NCBI GenBank assembly: GCA_963402885.1
Contig: OY727099.1
Location: forward strand, 17,131,001 to 17,195,000
Length of the DNA stretch: 64,000 nucleotides
Reading direction: 5' to 3'
Source of the DNA: Antedon bifida
Lineage: Eukaryota > Echinodermata > Crinoidea > Comatulida > Antedonidae
The position numbers were made by a program, and so were the translations under genes. The notes beneath the pieces were generated by a model, which did not search any database, was not told the DNA's origin, and was given only the letters and a program-made list of their open reading frames with translations. Position 1 is the stretch's first letter. The number at the start of each line of letters is the position of its first letter. Of this stretch, positions 50,501 to 61,000 are shown piece after piece.

Positions 50501-53500
50501 ATGGTCTAAAACGTCTCCAAATCCGTTTTGAAGCTATTCTAAGCACTTTGGTTATTTTATGTTAACAAGTTTTTTCGAAATGCACAAAATGGTCTTAAAC
50601 GTCTCCAAATGCGATTTGAAGCTATTTTGTGCACTTTGATGTTTTGTGTAAAAAGTTTATTCGAAATGCACAAAATGGTCTAAAACGTCTCCAAATACGA
50701 TATTAAGCTATTGTATGCACTTTGATGTTTTTGTGTGAACAGTTTTATCGAAATGCTCAAAATGGTCTAAAACGGTTTCAAATGTGATTTTAAGCACTTT
50801 GATATTTTTGTGTAATCAAGTTTCATCGAAATGCACAAAATGGTCTAAAACGTCTCCAAATACGATATTAAGCTATTGTATGCACTTTGATGTTTTTGTG
50901 TGAACAGTTTTATCGAAATGCTCAAAATGGTCTAAAACGGTTTCAAATGTGATTTTAAGCTATTTTGTGCACTTTGAAGTTTTGTGTGAAATGTTTCATC
51001 GAAATGCACAAAATGGTCTAAAACGTCTCCAAATACGATATTAAGCTATTGTATGCACTTTGATGTTTTTGTGTGAAAAGTTTCATCGAAATGCACAAAA
51101 TGGTCTAAAACGTCTACAAATCCGATTTGAAGCTATTTTGTGCACTTTGATGTTTTGTGTCAAAAGTTTTATAGAAATGCTCAAAATGTTCTAAAACGGT
51201 TTTAAATGTGATTTTAAGCACTTTGATGTTTTTGTGTAACCAAGTTTCATCGATATGCACAAAATGGTCTAAAACGTCTCCAAATGCGATTTGAAGCTAT
51301 TTTGTGCACTTTGATGTTTTGTGTGAAAAGTTTTATCGAAATGCTCAAAATGGTCTAAAACGGTTTCAAATGTGATTTTTAGCACTTTGATGTTTTTGTT
51401 TAATCAAGTTTCATCGAAATGCACAAAATGGTCTAAAACGCCTCAAATGCGATTTGAAGCTATTTTGTGCACGTTGAAGTTTTGTGCGAAAAGTTTCATC
51501 GAAATGCACAAACTGGTCTAAAACGTCTCCAAATACGATATTAAGCTATTGTATGCACTTTCATGTTTTTGTGTGAAAAGTTTTATCGAAATGCTCAAAA
51601 TGGTCTAAAACGGTTTCAAATGTGATTTTAAGCACTTTGAAATTTTTGTGTAATCAAGTTTCATCGAAATGCACAAAATGGTCTAAAACGTCTCCAAATG
51701 CGATTTGAAACTATTTTGTGCACTTTGATGTTTTGTGTGAAAAGTTTCATCGAAATGCACAAAATTGTCTAAAACGTCTCCAAATACGATATTAAGCTAT
51801 TGTATGCACTTTGTTGTTTTTGTGTGAAAAGTTTCATCGAAATGCACAAAATGGTCTAAAACGTCTCCAAACACGATATTAAGCTATTGTATGGACTTTG
51901 ATGTTTTTGTGTGAAAATTTCACCGAAATGCACAAAATGGTCTAAAACGTCTCCAAATCATTTTTGAAGCTATTCTAAGCACTTTGGTGTTTTTATGTTA
52001 ACAATTTTTTTCAAAATGCACAAAATGGTCTAAAAGGTCTCCAAATGCGATTTGAAGCTATTTTGTGCACTTTAATGATTTGTGTGAAAAGTTTTATAGA
52101 AAAGCTGAAAATGGTTTTAAACGGTTTCAAATGTGATTTTAAGCACTTTGATGTTCTTGGGTAACCAAGTTTCATCGAAATGCACAAAATGGTCTAATTC
52201 GTTTCCAAATGCGATTTGAAGCTATTTTGTGCACTTTGATGTTTTGTGTGAAATGTTTTATCGAAATGCTCAAATTGGTCTAAAACGGTTTCAAATGTGA
52301 TTTTAAGCACTTTGATGTTTTTGTGTAATCAAGTTTCAACGAAATGCACAAATTAGTCTAAAACGTCTCCAAATGCGATATTAAGCTATTGTATGCACTT
52401 TGATGTTTTTGTGTGAAAAGTTTTATCGAAATGCACAAAATGGTCTAAAACGTCTCCAAATGCGATTTGAAGCTATTCTAAGCACTTTGGTGTTTATATG
52501 TTAACAAGTTTTTTTCGAAATGCTCAAAATGGTCTAAAACGGTTTCTAATGTGATTTTAAGCACTTTGATGTTTTTGTGTAATCAAGTTTTATCGAAATG
52601 CACAAAATGGTCTAAAACGTCTCCAAATGCGATTTGAAGCTATTTTGTGCACTTTGATGTTTTGTGTAAAAAGTTTCATCGAAATGCACAAAATGGTCTA
52701 AAACGTCTCCGAATTCGAATTTAAGCTATTTTGTGCACTTTGATGTTTTTGTGTGAAAAGTTTCACCGAAACGTCTCTAAATTCGATATTAAGCTATTGT
52801 ATGCACTTTGTTGTTTTTGTGTGAAAAGTTTCATCGAAATGCACAAAATGGTCTAAAACGTCTCCAAATACGATATTAAGCTATTGTATGCACTTTGATG
52901 TTTTTGTGTGAAAAGTTTCATCGAAATGCACAAAATGGCCTAAAACGTCTCCAAATACGATATTAAGCTATTGTATGCACTTTGTTGTTTTTGTGTGAAA
53001 AGTTTCATCGAAATGCACAAAATGGTCTAAAACGTTTCCAAATGCGATTTGAAGCTATTCTAAGCACTTTGGTGTTTTGTGTGAAAAGTTTTATCGAAAT
53101 GTTCAAAATGGTCTAAAACGGTTTCAAATGTGATTTTAAGCACTTTGATGTTTTTGGGTAACCAAGTTTCACCAAAATGCACAAAATGGTCTAAAACGTT
53201 TCCAAATGCGATTTGAAGCTATTTTGTGCACTTTGATGTTTTGTGTGAAAGTTTCATCGAAATGCACAAAATTGTCTAAAACGGTTTCAAATGTGATTTT
53301 AAGCTATTTTGTGCACTTTGATGTTTTGTGTGAAAAGTTTCATCGAAATGCTCAAAATGGTCTAAAACGTCTCAAAATGCGATTTTAAGCTATTCTTAGC
53401 ACTTTGGTGTTTTTATGTTAACAAGTTTTTTCGAAATGCTCAAAATGGTCTAAAACGGTTTTAAATGTGATTTTAAGCACTTTGATGTTTTTGTGTAATC

Positions 53501-54911
53501 AAGTTTCAACGAAATGCACAAAATGGTCTAAAACGTTTCCAAATGCGATTTGAAGCTTTTCTAAGCACTTTGGTGTTTTGTGTGAAAAGTTTTATCGAAA
53601 TGCTCAAAATGGTCTAAAACGGTTTCAAATGTGATTTTAAGCACTTTGATGTTTTGGGTAACTAAGTTTCATCAAAATGCACAAAATGGTCTAAAACGTT
53701 TCCAAATGCGATTTGAAGCTATTTTGTGCACTTTGATGTTTTGTGTGAAAGTTTCATCGAACTGCATAAAATGGTCTAAAACGTCTCCAAATACGATATT
53801 AAGCTATTGTATGCACTTTGACGTTTTTGTGTGAAAAGTTTCATCGAAATGCACAAAATGGTCTAAAACGTCTCCAAATCCGTTTTGAAGCTATTCTAAG
53901 CACTTTGGTTTTTTTATGTTAACAAGTTTTTTCGAAATGCACAAAATGGTCTTAAACGTCTCCAAATGCGATTTGAAGCCATTTTGTGCACTTTGATGTT
54001 TTGTGTAAAAAGTTTATTCGAAATGCACAAAATGGTCTAAAACGTCTCCAAATGCGATTTGAAGCTATTTTGTGCACTTTGATGTTTTGTGTGAAAAGTT
54101 TTATCGAAATGCTCAAAATGGTCTAAAACGGTTTCAAATGTGATTTTTAGCACTTTGATGTTTTTGTTTAATCAAGTTTTATCGAAATGCACAAAATGGT
54201 CTAAAACGCCTCAAATGCGATTTGAAGCTATTTTGTGCACTTTGAAGTTTTGTGCGAAAAGTTTCATCGAAATACACAAACTGGTCTAAAACGTCTCCAA
54301 ATACGATATTAAGCTATTGTATGCGCTTTCATGTTTTTGTGTGAAAAGTTTTATCGAAATGCTCAAAATGGTCTAAAACGGTTTCAAATGTGATTTTAAG
54401 CACTTTGATATTTTTGTGTAATCAAGTTTCATCGAAATGCACAAAATGGTCTAAAACGTCTCCAAATGCGATTTGAAGCTATTTTGTGCACTTTGATGTT
54501 TTGTGTGAAAAGTTTCATCGAAATGCACAAAATTGTCTAAAACGTCTCCAAATACGATATTAAGCTATTGTATGCACTTTGTTATTTTTGTGTGAAAAGT
54601 TTCATCGAAATGCACAAAATGGTCTAAAACGTCTCCAAATACGATATTAAGCTATTGTATGCACTTTGATGTTTTTGTGTGAAAAGTTTTATCGAAATGC
54701 TCAAAATGGTCTAAAACGGTTTCAAATGTGATTTTAAGCACTTTGATATTTTTGTGTAATCAAGTTTCATCGAAATGCACAAAATGGTCTAAAACGTCTC
54801 CAAATGCGATTTGAAGCTATTTTGTGCACTTTGAAGTTTTGTGTGAAAGGTTTCATCGAAATGCACAAAATGGTCTAAAACGTCTCCAAATGCGATTTGA
54901 AGCTATTGTAT
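47506..54911. repeat. Satellite B, block 1 (about 87-bp monomer)
   Basis: Head-to-tail array of about 85 monomers: TTTGATGTTTTTGTGTGAAA, AGTTTCATCGAAATGCAC, AAAATGGTCTAAAACGTCTC, then CAAATACGATATTAAGC plus TATTGTATGCAC. Four types mix: the CGATATTAAGCTATTGTATG type, the GCGATTTGAAGCTATTTTGTG type, a shorter CGGTTTCAAATGTGATTTTAAG type, and a TTCTAAGCACTTTGGTG type with TTAACAAGTTTTTTCG. Block duplications are visible, for example 50461 onward against 53819 onward (about 3358 bp apart). GTAT at 54908-54911 is the left target duplication of the transposon. Frames of 60-67 codons here are artefacts of an 87-bp (29-codon) period. Confidence 0.96.
54908..54911. repeat. Target site duplication GTAT, left copy
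   Basis: GTAT precedes the left terminal repeat and recurs at 63345-63348 after the right one. Uninterrupted satellite B monomers have a single GTAT at this place. Extending by one base on either side breaks the match, so the duplication is 4 bp. Confidence 0.85.
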
Positions 54912-54948
54912 CACAGCTGTTCCACCTATACAAATTAAGTCTGGCGCC
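54912..54948. promoter_or_regulatory. Left (gene-3') terminus with bipartite inverted repeat, 13-bp spacer
   Basis: CACAGCTGTTCC occupies terminal positions 1-12, AAGTC positions 26-30 (54937-54941) and GCGCC positions 33-37 (54944-54948). The two decayed copies have their boxes at exactly the same positions. This is the presumed transposase recognition and cleavage end; the terminal CAC agrees with the invariant start of RAG recombination-signal heptamers. Confidence 0.75.
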
Positions 54949-55165
54949 ACCAACGTTTAAACGACGCACTGTGGAGTTAAGAATGCGTTAACAGTTGTAT
55001 ACAAACCACGTGTAAAGAATAAACCCGGTCAGGCATAGAATGGCTGTAATTAAACAGCCAATAAAAATAAAGTAAAGATCAAGCTGGTTTAAAAAATATG
55101 AATATTCATTACAACAACTCTCGACGAAGCTGGAAATGTGTTGATATGGTCTTCTCACGTGTGAT
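54949..55165. promoter_or_regulatory. Conserved subterminal motif block (palindromes, CCAAT, two CACGTG)
   Basis: Motifs retained in spite of divergence in the decayed copies: a CAACGTT palindrome region (CGTTTAAACG, 54954-54963), an E-box CACGTG (55007-55012), CCAAT (55058-55062), the palindrome TGAATATTCA (55099-55108) and a second CACGTG (55156-55161). Copies 1 and 2 keep CCAAT and TGAATATTCA exactly and the E-boxes in part. The block lies downstream of the transposase gene, so it may be an end-binding enhancer or an outward or antisense promoter; no transcript start can be read from sequence alone. Confidence 0.55.
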
Positions 55166-55547
55166 TGAGGACAAAAAGTTCAACGAAAAGTCAAGCCAAA
55201 AATGCCAAGTCTACAACATTACAAACAATCTTGAAGAGATTATAAAGTAGGTGTAACTTTGTTTGCCCGTATATATTAAAACTGATTTTTTAAGTAGTAG
55301 TCATTGATATGGTTTGATAGTTAGTTATCTTGTGAGTGTTTTAAAAGGGTAGATAAGGAGAGTTGCTGGCTGAGATTTGTATTATGGCCGTTTGCCAATA
55401 TGAATATTTTCGGTCTAAGGCTAGCCATTATAGTGGGCCTAGATAATCCAGTTGCAGTGTATTTCAAGCGCAAAGTACTCTGTATCATCACCCAAGCAAG
55501 TTTAAAATCACCGGAACATAATGATGTTTTACCTAGCCTAATAAGCT

Positions 55548-55650
55548 CAGGCCTAGGCTAGGCCTAGCCTATCATTTTATTTTACATAGGCCTAGCTAGG
55601 GCCTAGCCTAGCTAGGCCTAGTCTTAGTAGTAGGCCTATTTATTTGGTTC
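55548..55650. repeat. AGGCCTAG-rich cluster in the complete element
   Basis: Overlapping AGGCCTAG and CTAGCTAGG repeats like those in the decayed copies. The surrounding 55170-55780 sequence is AT-rich and shows no gene. Confidence 0.7.
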
Positions 55651-55782
55651 GGTATTATAGCCTAGCTAGCTACCTAAATACATTTCTTCCATGCAATGTT
55701 AACATAATACACAAATAATACTTAAATAGGCCTAATGACTGGTGTACCTAATTTAATACTAATAGAATAAGAATAATATAAG

Positions 55783-58020
55783 ATACAAAGTGCAATTAAA
55801 AAAACAAACAACTATTTGATTCTTGTTTGATACTGTAACTATCCAAGATAATATTAACCATATTATTTAGGATGTTAATAATAATATTATATATATTTTA
55901 TTCATTATGACAGGTATTACATTTTTTTACATCAACTTCTGACATTATCATTGTCATGTTCAATTTTCTAGAAGTGCATGCTGTTGATACAGTACAATTT
56001 ATCATTATTAATGATAATTAACATTTTTGTTATTATTATTTTCCACAGTATCAATTCGCAGCCATTATGTAATAACAAGTTAAAAGTTAACAGCTAACAT
56101 AACGGATAACAGAAAAATGAACATTAGCGATTAATTATTAAGTACTGTATTGTAATGTAACATGAAAATTACATTTTAAATTTTCCAATTACAACATTTT
56201 TTTTTGCATTCATATTAATTTATTGTTTATTTTCTTTACTCATCAAAAAACACTGCATTAACCGACATCTCATCAAGGACAGCCCATGTCAGAGATGAAA
56301 GAAAATGGTCAACTGCAACATTAACATAACAGTATTAATCGTATTATCACTGAATGGTTAGTATGTATATTAATTATAAAGTGCAATTAATAAAACAAAC
56401 AACTATTTGATTCTTGTCATGAATATTTGTACAAATATATAATAATACTGTAACTATCCAAGATAATATTAACCATATTATTTAGGATGTTAATAATAAT
56501 ATTATATATATTTTTTTATTATTATGACAGGTATTACATTTTTTTACATCAACTTCTAATTCATTGTCATGTTCAATTTTCTAGAAGTGCATGCTGTTGA
56601 TACAGTACAATTTATCATTAATGATAATTAACATTTTTGTTATTATTATTTTCTACAGTATCAATTCGCTATGATGATCATGTAATAACAAATTAAATGT
56701 TAACAGCTAACGTGAACATTAGCGATTAAAAATGCACTGCATTAACCGACATCTCATCAAGGACAGCCCATGTCAGAGATGAAAGAAAATGGTCAACTGC
56801 AACATTAACATAACAGTATTAATCGTATTATCACTGAATGGTTAGTATGTATATTAATTATAAAGTGCAATTAAAAAACAAACTACTATTTGATTCTTGT
56901 CATGAATATTTGTACAAATATATAATAATACTGTAACTATCCAAGATAATATTAACCATATTATTTAGGATGTTAATAATAATATTATATATATTTTTTT
57001 ATTATTATGACAGGTATTACATTTTTTTACATCAACTTCTAATTCATTGTCATGTTCAATTTTCTAGAAGTGCATGCTGTTGATACAGTACAATTTATCA
57101 TTAATGATAATTAACATTTTTGTTATTATTATTTTCTACAGTATCAATTCGCTATGATGATCATGTAATAACAAATTAAATGTTAACAGCTAACGTGAAC
57201 ATTAGCGATTAAAAATGCACTGCATTAACCGACATCTCATCAAGGACAGCCCATGTCAGAGATGAAAGAAAATGGTCAACTGCAACGTTAACATAACAGT
57301 ATTAATCGTATTATCACTGAATGGTTAGTATGTATATTAATTATAAAGTGCAATTAAAAAACAAACTACTATTTGATTCTTGTCATGAATATTTGTACAA
57401 ATATATAATAATACTGTAACTATCCAAGATAATATTAACCATATTATTTAGGATGTTAATAATAATATTATATATATTTTTTTATTATTATGACAGGTAT
57501 TACATTTTTTTACATCAACTTCTAATTCATTGTCATGTTCAATTTTCTAGAAGTGCATGCTGTTGATACAGTACAATTTATCATTAATGATAATTAACAT
57601 TTTTGTTATTATTATTTTCTACAGTATCAATTCGCTATGATGATCATGTAATAACAAATTAAATGTTAACAGCTAACGTGAACATTAGCGATTAAAAAAG
57701 CACTGCATTAACCGACATCTCATCAAGGACAGCCCATGTCAGAGATGAAAGAAAATGGTCAACTGCAACATTAACATAACAGTATTAATCGTATTATCAC
57801 TGAATGGTTAGTATGTATATTAATTATAAAGTGCAATTAAAAAACAAACTACTATTTGATTCTTGTCATGAATGTTTGTACAAATATATAATAATACTGT
57901 AACTATCCAAGATAATATTAACCATATTATTTAGGGTGTTACAGTAATAATATATACTGTATATTCTAATATTCTATTATTATGACAGGTATTACATTTT
58001 TTTACATTCAACTTCTAATT
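55783..58020. repeat. 483-bp tandem array in the 3' region of the transposon (about 4.5 copies)
   Basis: The landmark AGCCCATGTCAGAGATGAAA begins at 56281, 56764, 57248 and 57731, a spacing of 483-484 bp. The unit starts near AAGTGCAATTAAAAAAC (55783, then about 56379, 56864, 57346 and 57829). The first unit is about 110 bp longer and more diverged; the later ones are nearly identical, suggesting recent expansion. The array lies immediately beyond the stop codon of the transposase gene (58037). It contains no frame longer than about a dozen codons and nothing resembling RAG2. Confidence 0.9.
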
Positions 58021-58036
58021 CATTGTCATACACACA

Positions 58037-61000
58037 TCATTCTTCATCTTTCCTGCATTTCTTAGGTTGGGTAACTTCATGCTGAATTTCAGGTGAAGTG
58101 AACACTAAATGTGATGTCATCATCGACATCAATTGGTCCAAATTGCTGCGGATCCCATAAACAGCCCTTTTACGTCGATTGAATTCCGCGTGTATGAGCT
58201 CTCCTCCTTGTTCTGATAAAAGACCTATTCCGACTCCCCACTCCCTCATGAATGGAATGGCATGATGTTCCAGCATGTGGAGCTTGGGTTGTATGACCCC
58301 TGGTGCTATTCGTCTGTACTCTTTTGAGAACTTGTTTATTGCATTTTCTGTATTGAAGTTTAATTAGTTATAAATGAAAATTTGTTACGATAAATTCGTG
58401 TACAATTTTGTAATATAAATTGCCAATAATAAAGCATTTTTGTTAGCTTACCATATCCATCAATTTCTGCATCATCAATACATCTAGTATGGTTTATGCA
58501 GGCATGTACTTTACTGAATGTGTTAAACACAGGTGTAAATGATTGACGTATCTTCTGTATCTTGATCTTCAACAGATTCTTGCAGTGTTCAGGGCAGTGA
58601 TTTAGTTGTTGCTTGAGTGTAACTTCAACTCCATCCATAAGTTTGTCTATTATATTAAACTGAAACAACAACAAAATGGCAACATCAGCAAGTGTTTTCA
58701 AAACAATATTGATTATCTGATAAAACTCCTAGAAAGTAGGAAGCCTTTTACCAAGGTAAGTGAAACTTAGAAACACAAGCACATCAGGAAAGATAAAAAT
58801 CACTGGCATATTCACATTCTTTCAATATCAGTTATATAAAAATTGAACTTGACTAATTCCAAATAATGATTGAAGGAGCATTGTATTTTGAAATTATTAT
58901 TATTAATCAATCTTCTATGACAATGTAAACACTTACTTTACAGGCTCTATATACATGATTTCCAACAAAACTCTTTCCATGGTATTGTTGGCGAGGAATT
59001 TTGTTTTTCCGTAGAATTTCATCCATTTGCGTCGCAAGAGGTCCAGTTCCAAATTTTAGGTCGCTGTTTAATGAAGTACGCTATTAGGAAATATAAAATG
59101 TGTATTAAAAGCGTTTAATTGAATCCATTTTAATTAACTACATTGTATTTATATTTACCAAGTCTTTAACTTCTTGATCTTTTAGATTGATCTGGTGTCC
59201 AAGCTGTGAAATGGTATCCGCATTATATTCACGTTGAACAAGTGACAATGAGAGTTGGTTGCGCAACTCATCAATTTCTGCATCCAAAGACTTAATTTTT
59301 TCTGCACAAGAGTTTCGATTGGATGTGGCTTCAGCTACTTTTTTGTCAAAGTCTGGTAAAAATTCACCTGGAATAATAGATTTTAAATTTATTTAGTCAA
59401 GCATTTACAAAGGAAGATGGCAACAGATTTAAATTTCTGGTTTAAAAAAAAGCAATTCACCCTCATATATTTGATTGGATGCATCCTGTCTCATATTAAA
59501 AATGATGAGGTCCAGGTTATGTATGTCCTTTTCCAGCATGTCATACATTTTTTTAAATAGACCAAGCGATATGTGCAAAGCTGGAATGGATACCTGGAAA
59601 ATATAATTTTAATACTTGGAATTAATTACACTGACAAACAAAGGTATGCATGCTATATTATGATTGTTATTTTTTTGTTTTAATTTTTAAACAATTTGCA
59701 TGTCCACCATGTCAACACTTTGCACATGCATCAAATAGGTTGATGCTTCAACCAGCTAAAAAATGGATTTATTATACTGTACATGTTGTGTCGATTAGAG
59801 GACATGCAAATCAAAACTCACTGTTGCAAAATGTCATAACTAAAATTCTATTTAACTGTTCAACTAACGACTAATTCGCTTACCCTGTTTAACTCAATGT
59901 TGACCATGTAAGGTCTAATTACACTATTTGACACCAGCTTGCTTTTCTTTATGTCTTGGCCATGGTCTACAAATGACTTAAAATCGCGATTATACGATTT
60001 CAGGCATCTGCTGCTCTGAGGTGCCCTGTTTTGCTTTATATCATCCTGGTTGCAATAGCAGTAGATGCAACTGTATTTGCCTATAGGAAAAACACAGCTA
60101 AAACATCTTAGTTAAAGATGCATTTTAATAAAAAAATAAAAAGGCAATACTTAATATTTTTAGCAGGGATTTAAAGTATAGTTTTTTAAAATTCTAAATT
60201 ATACAGCACATGAAAATCCCATAACAAAAAATTGTCCAAGGAAGTTTCAACAATACAATTAAATATTTATTAACTCGCAATTATTTACTCACCATTGGGG
60301 CCAACCAGTCCATATATTCGGGATAAAAAGTCGTAGTCCCCAAAACAAAAGAGCCTGATGTTATGAGTTCTGCAATATGAGTAAATTATAACCATAACAT
60401 ACACTAGGTTTTATAACAATTATACCATCACCTATATATTTTGGATTAATTGTTCTGCTATACTGTACATTACCTCTTTGTTTTGGGTGAGACCCACTGA
60501 CTTCCATCTAATTCCATGACCTCATCGATCACTAAGTTTAGTCCCTTTTCTATGTTGATGGTAAGGTCTGGGGCTTGAAATATCAGAATCACGATGATGT
60601 TCTGCAGGGCGTTCGGCTTTTCCAAACCACAAATTTGCAATTCGAATTTGGTGGTGTCACCACCCTTATCACCACCAAATTTGATAAAGATCTCGTCATT
60701 AGGCCTATTGAAGGTGAGTTCATCTGACCTAAAATAGCATATAATTATAAAAATGTAGTGTAGAAAGCAAGACATTTTTGTAATTTATGTATTTTATCCT
60801 TTCAAAACTAAATGTGTTTTTTATTTTATGGATTTAAATAAATACAATTGAAAAATTAATCCTATGAAAAACCTACATGTCATATTTATTCAAGTAGTCG
60901 TATACAAGTTCTTTAATCTTTGTTAGTCGTACGACTGCTACCTCTTCTAGCACCAGCCCTCCGATAGAGGTAGCACAGTCTCTCTTTAGAAACATGTATT

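Noticed and set aside
47506-54911. Regularly spaced repeats as a CRISPR array
   Set aside because: There are no unique spacers; the whole 87-bp unit repeats, and the DNA is clearly eukaryotic.
54912-58036. A RAG2-like or other second gene in the complete transposon
   Set aside because: No frame of useful length on either strand; the region is AT-rich sequence and a 483-bp tandem array.
59650-59874. 74-codon plus-strand frame
   Set aside because: It lies antisense to intron 7 of the transposase gene and matches nothing recognisable.
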